Origin: Liolophura sinensis
Taxonomy: Eukaryota; Mollusca; Polyplacophora; Chitonida; Chitonidae
NCBI RefSeq assembly: GCF_032854445.1
Contig: NC_088306.1
Location: 14,751,386-14,815,385 of the forward strand
Length of the DNA: 64,000 bases
Direction of reading: 5' to 3'
Made by a program: the position numbers and the translations under genes. This document shows positions 13,501 through 25,500 of this stretch, piece after piece; position 1 is the stretch's first letter, and every line of letters begins with the position of its first letter. A model generated the notes under the pieces. It saw nothing but the letters and a program-made list of their open reading frames with translations, ran no database searches and was not told the origin of the DNA.

Positions 13501-16500
13501 GAAAAATTGTCTGGCTCTAGTGTCAGAGAAACCATTCTGCCAGACAGGCACAAGTTTTGCTGATTCAAGATGGTTTTCTTTGCGGTGGACAAGGAATTGA
13601 TCACCTTTTCAAGTAAAACAAGGTAGAACATCATTTTGAAATGTCCGGAACATGCGTTTTTGACTCATGTTTTTCAACTTTTGATTTTGGTCTCATGAAC
13701 AGAAATCTTAAAGGATGAAATTGAAATCTGGTCTGTATACTTAGGACATAATGGCCTTTGAGTGTGTAAATTTTTAAAAGCTGTTGTAAAAGAGTTTCGG
13801 AGATACTGAATGTCACAGTACAGCCCATTTTTTTTATGCCCACCCGATATACAGTGATCTACTTTATAGAATTAAAAATTATTATAAAATTATATTATTA
13901 TTAATTATAAAAGCAAAATTAAATGATACCGATCGAGATTGTTGGAATTCCTTCATTAAATTGTACAAAAACACATTGTATTAAAGCCGCTGTTGTGGGC
14001 TTGGGAGGATAACATGGAAACGAGTTTTCTGTTGTTTCAAATTTTGCCTGGTGTGACATCATGTAAGAAAAATTTTGCAAGAGCTCTTGGAACCCATCAC
14101 TGACATTTGGCTACCAACGATGTCATACTCTAAAATACGAATGATGTCAGTCAACCATAACTGTCGTCCTCAACGTCATACAGAGTATTTGCCTGATTCA
14201 GCGTCACATAAGAAATATGATCACATCACATCAGGAAAATTTTACAAAAGTTGCCAAGGATTTTGTTTTTGAGGACTCCTCACTTATAGGGGTTAAATAC
14301 TGTCATTCACTGAAATTTTTATTGAATTATGGTGCTAGCTACATTCCATGGGTTTTTTATTTATTTATTTGATTGGTGTTTTATGTCGTACTCAAGAATT
14401 TTTCACTTATACAACGGCAGTCAGCATTATAGTGGAAGAAAACCGGGCAGAGCCCAGGGGAAACCCACGGCCATCCGCAGGTTCCTGGCAGATCTTCCCA
14501 CTTACCCCTGGGTTATTAATATCAGCTTAATATTTCCACCTGGTCTCTCTTGGGACTCAAGTAGCACACTAAGGATCAAAAGTGCTGCAAAACATTTGTT
14601 CACTTCAGGCCTCCAGAGGAAAAATCCGGAGATCTCAGGCAGAGCCCAGTGGAAAACCACGACCATCTGGAGGTTGCCGACCAACCTTTCCACATAAAAA
14701 CTGGACAGGAAGCCATATTGCCTTTTTGAATATTACAGGAGTTAGTCACCGTGACAACCCTACCTTTAGAATACTACAGAGCTCCGCCAATGTCTCCAGA
14801 TGGTTGATATGTATAATAAGAGGCCTGAACACGTCGTATAAATTATTGCACAATTTTTCCAGCATCTCACTGTCAAGAAGACAAAACACAAATTATTTGC
14901 AAATTCATATAATCCAAGGCAAGTTCATGCCCAAAGAAAAAGTCTGATCAACTGAACTATGAATTTGAAGAGGAGGGTAACCTTATTTATTCATTTATTT
15001 GCTCGGTATTCCTTGGAATTGTTTATGCCTGGTAGAATGTAAAATTGTTTGAATATCATTTATAAATTGTCAAAATGTTTTTCAGCAACTCAATGGCAAT
15101 GAAAAATGAATAAACTCCACGCACAAATAAACATCCTTCAAATCTGTGGAGAATCCATCAACCTAAATCTAATGCGGATCTTCCGAAGACCCTGAAAACG
15201 ATTGAGTTTCAGTTCTTTTCTCTTCATCTCAGCATGAATGAAAAATTAAAGCGTTAACTTTCAGCTACTTACTCCAATTCTGGCGCAAATCTTGAAAAGA
15301 AGTTGAAAAATAGTTGATGTTCGTCTTCGCAGACATGGACCATAAACGCACAGCCGCTTCTCATCTGGATATACAACACAATGGATTGATGTCAGCACAC
15401 AGTTTCAGCAGAAAAATCAAAACCGTTCATCAAAAGACATTATCTGTCTTTTTAAACATTGGAACGATGGAAGAATTGGAACAATGTCAACTTGACTGGA
15501 GCTATTTAAAAAATATGCTATTTTCCACACAAAGAAAAAAATTCTGTTACTAACCAGCGCACAGTGGTCCCGCGCGTGTTTAGATGCCAGATCAGCAATA
15601 GCATTAGCGACACTGGGTCCCAGCAAAGTCTGGCGTTGCGTAAAGTAACACTGGTGACAATCAGCTAGTAGCTGCTCATATCTGTGAAAAAAACAACAAT
15701 AGAAAGTTAAAGTCAGCCATATTGTGGCCTAAATACAACACTTCAGTTTGGAGGACAAACTGACTTGGTAATAAGTTTGTAACAGAAGTTTCTTCAGAAG
15801 GTACATCATAGACAGTTAACGACTTATTTGCGGCAAAATGTCAGTACTCAGAATTTGACCTAAAAGTCCGAGCCACGGTTTATGACCCTTTTCTTAACTT
15901 TAAGGTCTAATACAGTTTTTAACATCTTGTAGCAAAAGCAACGCTCTAGCCACTAGGCCAAAATCTATAATCTGGTATTATATTATATTTATGTGATTTT
16001 TGTTTTGCACTATACTAAAGACTATTTCACTTATATGCTGACGACAGCCAGCATTATGGTTGGAGGAAACCAGGTGGTTCCCAGGAAAAAGCCCACGAGC
16101 CAATTCTGACAGACTTTTCCACCCACGGCCAAAAAGGAAGCCAGCATGAGCTGGACTTGAACTCACAGCAACCGCATTGGTGAGAGGATCCTAGGTCATT
16201 GTGTTGCAATTGGATAATTTATATGAGACACTAGAGCTGGCAAGTAGAACAAAAATCTTTGCACTGATGTTGCAAATGTAACAGTTTCCAACTCACTGAG
16301 GGGATTTATTTGTCCGTTGTTCAATCTGCTCCATCAGAGCTTTCACCCGAGGGGCGTTGGCTCGGAATTTTCCATAAAATAAGGTAAAGGCATTTTCAGC
16401 ATTTCCACCACTTTCCTAAAAGTACAGTTCAAAAGGACAATATACATATGCATCATGGACTGTCTAAAGGAAATCAATCTCCAACGCCAGTAACAAGCAT

Positions 16501-19500
16501 TGTTATTGTATCATCAAGATCCTTGTTGTTTGCTCCACCTGTAAAACCAAGGCCAGAAAAATGTCTAGAACCATTTTATCTCAGGAAAACGTTTGTGCTC
16601 CCATACTATGGTAAATGAACTAAAGTTTCGCACGTGAGTTACTGTCGTTTAGTTTCGTACAATCTGAGTTGGCGACAAGATGACAGAAGAGAGTGATTAG
16701 CTGCCCTCCTGTTTCATTACCCTGCATGGCACTTAGCAGCTCTGGGGTCAGATGGGGGTCAAGTCACTGATAGTGAGGTGTGCAGGTCTCCATGCAAGGT
16801 TTTAACCTTTCTGGACTTTTCTGTAAGGACTCTTTAAATATACCCATGAATGAAATCAAAGAAAGTATTAAGACAGGCGATGTCAATTACAAACCTTTAA
16901 ATTCCAAACAGTATCTGGAAGTGTGACCACATGAAACAAGAAACATACATGCCCTATGTACACTGCAGACGAACCGATAATTTGGGGTAGGCCTATGTGG
17001 AACTCACCCCAAACTGTTATCTGGTGAACAGTTGTCTGCTGAGAGCTCTCATTATGCAAACTGTGTGAAAATGTATTTAGTTAAAAATGAATTTCATCAA
17101 AAATATAGATGTGATCAGTTTCCCTTGTCCATGTAATTCTAATTTAGTGTGTCAATCTACACGCACGTTTTGTTTCTTTACAGTTTGAACTGTTGTCCTA
17201 TTGCAGAAGAGGTTGTTTTCCCGCATTTTAATATCCGGAACCTCCCTTAAACACAGAAAACAAACTCCACGCGAGGTTTCCGAAAACTACAATGATTTAC
17301 TTTTACCCCTTTTCGGTTAGCACTGTGTGCGAATCTGGCATATTGGGAGACAGGATTTGTTTGAGTTGATATCACATTGGGAGTTCACAAAGACCGTCAC
17401 TGGCTTTGTAAACAAACTGTTTTATGATTTACTGTATACAGTTTTGCCCAGACATGATTTATGTGTTGCCGGCGACAGATACAATTATTGCTTTGCCTTT
17501 CGCCAGCAAAAATCATGTGATTGATGGGTAGACACGTGGAAATTTCGAGTCCTGTGACAGTAAGTGGCTTGTATCTTTATGTAGATAAAATGACTAAAAT
17601 TTCATCTGAAGGGAACTGATTACATATTAAGTAAATTAAGTATTCATATTTACGAAATATGGGCGGAAATTGACAAATTAAGCCAGAATGATTTATTTAT
17701 TTGATTGGTGTTTTACGCTGTACTCGAGAATATTTCAATGCTGGCAGCCAGCATTATGGTGTGAGGAAACTGGGCACAGCTACGGGAAAACCCACGACCG
17801 TTTGCAGGTTCGCCAAAATGAAAAAGAAATGTTTAGCTGCAGCGATGCAAACGCACATGTGTAAGCGTCGCTTTGATCGCAATTTGACATCTTCATCTCG
17901 TATGTTGGTATGCCTAGTCTGCAAGCATGGATTCGCAGTACGCTTAATTCTTCTACAGCTTTGTATATAGACAGCCCGGTAGTTTAAAAACAGATATTTG
18001 ACATTCCACATGCTAAAAGGCACTGGGAAGACACCCTTAATCTTCACAGTTTCCACCCAAATTTCCATTTATCACAAAATAACGATAATCAAACAATCAA
18101 CCTGTTGCATAGTGTATGTACTAAAATTATTATGATTAAAATTGAAGAAAACATGAACTGTTGGTGGTAGGAGCATAGACAAACTGCTCAGTGAAGCATG
18201 AGTTTGTTTATTACGTTCTTGAACTGTCAGTATAATCCCCTAACCATCCCTGATGTTCTCCTGTGTCACTCAGTAAGCAACAACCACAACCAACGCAATG
18301 AATCCTGGGATACGCTTTCCAAGTCCCAGGGCGACTGTAAGTGTCTTGTATCTATAGGTACAGATATAACCAATCTGTACGACTAAAATTTCATCTTAGA
18401 GAACTTGATTAAATATTAAGTAAATTAAGTATTCATGTTTATGAAATACAGGCAAAAGTTGACAGTCTTTCAAATTACCCCAGAATGAACAAGAAATGTG
18501 TAGCTGCAGCGATGCAAACTCACATGTGTAGGTGTCGCTTTGATTGCAATTTGACATTTTCATCTCGTCTGCTGCTAGGCCTAGTTTGCCAGTAATGGAT
18601 TCGAGGTGTGCTAAATTCTGCTGCAGCTTTGTATACAGAGAGCCCTGCAGTTTAAAAACGGATATTTGACATGACACTCCAGATGCGTACTGGGTAGTCA
18701 CGCTGAATCTTCAAAGTTTTCTTCCAAATTCCCATTTATCGCAAAATAATGATAATAAAACAATCAGCCTGTTGCATGTTCTAAAATTATTATGATTAAA
18801 ACTGAGGAAAACATGAACTGTTGGTGGCAGGAGCATAGACAAACTGCTCAGTGAAGCATGAGCTTGTTTATTACATTCTTGAACTGTCAGTATAATCCCC
18901 TGTCCATCCCTGATGTTCTCCCCTGGCGCTTAGTGAGCAACAACCACAACCATCGCAATGAATCCTGGGATACGCTCTCCGAGTCCCACGGCGACACTTT
19001 AGGTAATTTACCATGGTCAAGCTTTGTGAAGTTTTAGTCTTCTTACAAATTTCTTTCATTCACAAACCCAAAGCTTTCAGAAACATCATTTTTGGGCTGC
19101 ACGTTATAATACTTCTGTATGCACGGTCACAATGTCATCTTTAATGTTTGAAATCAAAACCTTCAACCTTTTTCAAGATGCCTGACCCACACTGAAATAA
19201 GAGAAAATTTGGGGGGTATGCTATTTAATGCTAATCAAATACAAAAATAATTCTTTCTTAAGAATTATTCTGACTGATAAGCATCTATTAACTATTTTGC
19301 ATTTCTGGGTCCAGAGATCCACCACCCAATATGAACACAAAAGCAAAAATCATTCAGACTTCTTGTCCCAGCAATCTGGATAGAGCTGCACCCAGATAAT
19401 GCCAGCCATAGTCAATGCAAAATTTTTAACGTTGTGTTGAAAAAAATGGAAGCGGTGAACGTATGAACCTTGAGTTGTGGCGACATTACGGTGACAGCCC

Positions 19501-22500
19501 TTTCGTGAGTGAGTACAATAATCTGGTTATTAAATTCTTCTTGGGATTGTGTCAAATTATCAAGCATGTTCACACTGTAATTTCTACACCTTTTCACATG
19601 TCTGATTTATTTGATTGGTGTTTTACGCCATACTATACAATGGTGGCTAGGAAACCGGACAGAGCCAGGGTAAAACCCGCAACTATCCAGTTTGTTGGCA
19701 GACCTTCTTCACATGTTTACAAGGTGATTATTCAAGCATATTCTGAAGGCATTAGCCTATACAGACTGATAAAATTACACTTTCTGTGAAGCCCAACATA
19801 GTTCTATTTCCAAATTCAACTTACAAATACGCATAAATTGCACTGAAAGTTGCGCTTTCATGTGCAAAAAGGTTAAGGAATTAAGTACTGAAGTTAAAAC
19901 ATTTCAAAACAGGGACACATGCACTTACCTTCTTGGGAGTAACCTGCTGCGTGGCATTTTGTAAAATTGTGACGACATGGATTTTAATGAGATTAAGAGC
20001 TTTGGACAAACACTGCTTGAATCTGGCTAAATACACACTGGATTCTTTGAAACGGGGCTGGAAAGAAAAAAGAAGACTAATTGTAATGTCTACAGAAAGA
20101 ATTTATTGTTTTCAAAGTTGAAATTTGATGTGCGATTCTTAAAGGAGAAGAAAACTTAAATATCAAACAAATACCATTGAAAAGAGTATGCATTTTCTTG
20201 CAGGTACATGCCATAAAAAATTCTCAAGTACCTCAAGTTGATAATTTATAAATAAAGTCATTGCCAAAATCCGCTGTGGGCGAATCCATTTTGCCTAAGA
20301 ACTAGTGATGAAGTCTTCTGTGTTAGGAGGGGAATTGCCGTCAGAAATCACCGAAGTGCAGCTTGTACATTTCCGGTCGAATTCTTCTTCCCAGAAGGTA
20401 GCGAACAGTACAGTTCGTTTTTCGCTTGGCAATCGGGACACCGGAATGCTGGACGTAGGTTCCGAGTTCACACGAACAAGCCAGCAGTTTTAACCACTCT
20501 CACTGGCTGAGAAGCAACACACCCCCAGCATAAACTACAGGGTGTTAAAGATGGAGGACGCGATGGACTCAGCGATTTATGCCAGCTTTGCTGTTTTCAG
20601 GCTTTACATGTATGGCGAGGGAAAATCACAAAACTATGCAGCAGGCATCACCAGATAGACAAAAATGTGCTCTTTTCAGCCTATAGTGTCATAATTTTAA
20701 GTTTTCTTCTCCTTTAAAGGCCATGCAACAGGCCATGTTAGAGAAGCTGGGAACACAATATGGCAGCTGTTGTAGTCTATGCCACAAGGGGTTGTGTGAC
20801 ATAGCAGGGGATATACAAGAGCGTTTCACATCATTTCCATGGCAACCAGTACTGTATGTATTACGTCACTATGGTAGTTATGTGAACTACATTCCCTTTG
20901 TGAAACAGGCCCCCTGATGTTTTCATGGTTATGTAAGGAACTCCCATCTGATTGGTTAAAACTTATCACATGGTTTCACTTTCAGTTTTCTCAATGTGTG
21001 CAATGTCACTTTCTTTGAAACTGGAGAACCTTGAGTCACACAACACCACAGAAATAGAACGGCACGTCTTATCAACAATAGGTTCAAAACTTTCCTGATA
21101 AATTTGGACTTGTTTTTTCTTAAAAGTGAATCAAATAAGATAAGATATATTTGCATTTATAAGCGAACAAACAGTGGAAATCTTTGTACAGTGTTATTTC
21201 CGTGACCGCCACACTGGTTCATTGATTCACATTTGGCATGGCTATAAACACCACGACTTCAGTACTTACATTTGATTGTAGATATAAAACACATTCATCT
21301 AAACGGGACAGCATGGGAACGAACGACTCATTGGTCACCGTCAACTGTGGTGAACCAAGTTTCTGGAGAAAAAAAAGACACAAAAATATTACAATATACA
21401 CAAGGTTCACTAGCATAGTGAACTGTCCTCCAAGTGCATGTATATAAAAATATGTTTTATAGTGGATATATTTACTAATACCATTATTTACCATTATATT
21501 TTGTCTCTTCTAATTAGAGAAGTGATCAACCAAAATTGGTCTAATTTTCTTAAAGGTGTGCTCTGATCAAAAGAATTCTTCTTCAAGATTACTGTTTCAT
21601 TGATATCTTATGCCATACTCAACTCAAGAATATGTAACATGGCTGTCAGATTTAAAGATGAAGCAAAGCACTGTACCATGCCATCCCACTAACTTCATCC
21701 AGAGCAGAACAAAGGCAAACTTAAAACATTACCTTGGAAATTCTTCTACTGCTCATTAAAATTTGTCCATTTATAAAGACAGTGTCTCATTTCTGTCATT
21801 TCTGTCATAGTCTCAAGTTTAATTTATTTTAAATTATCTATTTCATTGGTGTCTTATACCGTACTCCAGAATAGTTCACTTACAAGACGGCAGCCAGCAT
21901 TACGGTGGGAGGAAACCAGGCAGAGTTCGGGGGGGAAACCCCTGATCACCCCACAGGTTGCTGGCAGACCTTCCCAGATACAGCCGGGAAGGAAGCCAGC
22001 ATGAGCTGGACTTGAACAGAAATTCAAATTTTAGCATAGCATATCCTGACATAGTTTTTAAACTTGACTTACACTTGATATCCTCTCCAACTCATTAAAA
22101 TATGACAGTTTGTTACTGATGCTCTCGGCCACATCCATCAACTGAGTCTGAAAAATTATGAAACGTGTTAAATGAGTTTAATATTTTTCTTTACTTCATT
22201 TTTTTCATTTAGATGATTATTTTTCAATGCCATCTTACTTCTATAGTAAAAAAAAAATCTGAATCCCCGAAGTAAACCCTGAACCCTTGGCAAATTACTG
22301 AAATTACTGGCAGATCTGTTGGAAACACAGCTTATACACGCCATACTCAGTCTGGTGGAATAGAAGTGGTCTTCTACGATTGTACACATAAGTGTTATCA
22401 ACCATTCCAATATTGTTGCCAAGGTATTTCCCTAATAGTGAGAGCAAGGGGGAATGTTCAGTCCCCCGTCCAAGGCAGGTTTTGAAATTTATTTATTTAT

Positions 22501-25500
22501 TTATTTGATTTAAGTTCTTAACCGTACTCAAGAGTATTTCACTTATACAATGGTGGCCAGCATTATGGTGGGAGGAAACCGCCTGGTGGAAACCCACGGC
22601 CTTCCGCAGGTTGCTGACAAACCTTTCCAACATACGGCCAGAGAGGAAGACAGCCTGAGCTGGACTTGAACAGCAACCACATTGGTGAGAGACTCCTGGG
22701 TCATTAAGCTGCGCTAGCGTGCTAACCAACTCAGCCACGGAGGCCCCTAAAATTTATTTGCTTTAAACAAAAAGCCTTTAAGCAATAACCTACCGTAAAA
22801 TTCACTTCTTTCACATCAGATAAATCAAAACCGTTTAATATACAAATTCTTAAACATTTACACATGATTTTCAAATAAACGAACAGAGATTCCGTATTTT
22901 CTTATGTGTGGGAGTTTTTCAATGTTACCTGATCTGCTAACAGGTGCTCGCAGGCCTCATGCAGCGCGCTGGTTTTCGTTGACACGAACACATAGTTTGC
23001 CTGTAGCTGTTTCAGATGTTCCAGGGCATCAGAGACCTCCTGCAACACTTCATTGCACTTGTCTCTGTATGCCTCCAGTTCCTCCGTATAGCCACTGCAA
23101 TACACACAGACAGACAGACAAACAGAATTACCATTTACATGCGTGTAACAAGGATAACCCATTACTGCTGTCACATGCACAGTCACAATTCCCACATAGA
23201 TGTACCTCAGTGCTCGACCTCATTTACCACGAGTGATCAGAGCACAATCTACCCATGCTCCAGGACTCGAAATTCTGCCCCATTCCCAATAGTATGTCAA
23301 CTAATTTGCACCCACAATTGTCCAATTGGAGACTGATTTCGCGAAGCATACACTTTTCAGATGTGCACATTTCTCTTTGTAATGTTTGAACAGTAGGGGG
23401 AAGGTACAATGTGAAAAGTGAAGGTTTGTGTTTGATTTTGGTTAAATTAAGCATGCATTTACAAGGTTTTATTCAAGGTATGTGGCTTAGATTAAGTACC
23501 AGTTAAATGTACAGTTCACAGTGCTTGGAATATGTCTTACCAACAAAAGTCAAAAAGGTTAGAACTGTCATTCAATTTTAGTAAAAGGTAAAGAGAATGT
23601 TAGCTATTTTCATTCGACTGATTACATTTGATTTATTTATTTATTTGACTGGTGTTTTACGCCGTACTCAAGAATATTTCACTTATACGACGGTGGCCAG
23701 CATTATGGTGGGTGGAAACCAGGCAGAACCCTGGGGAAACCCACGACCATCCGCAGGTTGCTGGCAAATCTTCCCACGTACGACCGGAGAGGAAGCCCTC
23801 ATGAGCTGGACTTGAACTCATAGCGACCGCATTGGTGAGAGGCTCCTGGGTCATTACGCTGCGCTAGCGCGCTCACCAACTGAGCCATGGAGGCCCCCGA
23901 TTACATTTAATGACAAATCGCAAGACACAGATGTGACTTTACATAAGACAAACTTTGGATAAAAAAATCTCACCTATAAGAAGACTCTTCTTCTGTCTGA
24001 ATCTGATCCTCTAGCTCAGCGAACCAGGAGAAAAACTGAAATCAAAGCATTACCCCGCTGTTACATCTGGAGGAGTGCCCTTCACACCACTTTTATTATC
24101 TTTTTCCAGCAGAAGGCCAGTCCATTAGAAATGTAGCCAGCTACTTGACAGAGATTTAAATGAAGTAAAATAGGAGCAAGTGACTACCTGTTCAGTTTTC
24201 TACTGAAGTAGCAGGTTGCAGATAGCTGGCAACCACCTTCTAATGAGCCCCCTGACTGTTTTTTTTGTTTTTTTTTGACACTTTTCATCTTGCTAATGGC
24301 ACCATTGCGCTTTAGCATGTATTTAATCAAACTATCGTAAAATCAAATCCTTTTTTCTTGCTTTTTTTTTTATTTCTGTGCCAGGGCTTTCCCATCTCAT
24401 CTTGCCCAAAGCTGTGTGAATCGTTGATAATCCTCAAGTCCTGATTCAGCTTAATAATTAATACATGAAATTTTACACTCTGCATCAGACATAATGATGC
24501 TGCCTAAAAGCTCTATGTAAACACCGCTTGCTGTATCTGGGTGAAACCCACCTGCTGAGCATTTTCTATTTTCGCTTTTTCCTCCTGTGGTCCGTAGCTG
24601 AAAAAACCTGCCACCCATTCTTTTCCAACAGGACTGGTGGGCGGAGTTAGCCGTGTGGGAAGGCAGGGAGTGTCATCGAGTGGCAACTGAAAGAAAATAC
24701 AGAACTGTGAAAAAGTGTAACATTTTGTAGTGTTCGCATACCAGGAATTTGGCAATGTACAAGAAGAGTATACGGACGCTGCATTAGATTTCTACTTTGA
24801 CCGTTTGCCAGACACGATTATTACCCTAAACGATCTATAATTTTGTCCATGACTAAGCTGCTCATTTTCCCAGATTCTGAGAGTTTTACTGATTTTAGAA
24901 AGGTGCTTTGAAAGGTGTTTGGAAGGTAGGATGATATCTAACTGGGAAAATGTAAATTTTAGCACCAGAAGTAATATCCCATCACATATATTTGCCTCCA
25001 AAAATGCTCTTTTGTGGTTGAATTTTTAGGTCATCTAAAATATGGTTTTGACCAGTGAGGTTGTATGTGTTTGAATCCAGCCCATGTTGTTTTGCCCCCC
25101 CCCCCACCCCCACCATAAACCTGACTGCAAATCTCAGCTAAACTCAAAACTAAGGTCTGTAAGAAGCATGACCCCATGTCTCCCTCACTGACATCAATCA
25201 ATACTTCAGAAATCATGTGGAGACACTGACATCATCTAAAAATATGTCAAACATTTATTTGAGTACTCCAAGCCACAGAATAGCTCAACACGCATAGCCG
25301 GACTATGATGTTGATCTGAAAGCTCATTACAGAGTGAAGTAGAAGTATGAAGTGCCAGACGCTCAGAGTTCTGAGTAAGGCACAAAATGGAGATATCATG
25401 AAATCACCAATAAGATATGCCATACAAATCAGATAAAACCTGTTCAGGAGACCTCAAAGCCATTGGTGAATGTAATTCACCAGACTTTGGCACATGAGAC

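Noticed and set aside
14582-14947. 121-aa plus-strand frame
   Set aside because: Composed of a SINE fragment and the antisense of COG3 exon 11.
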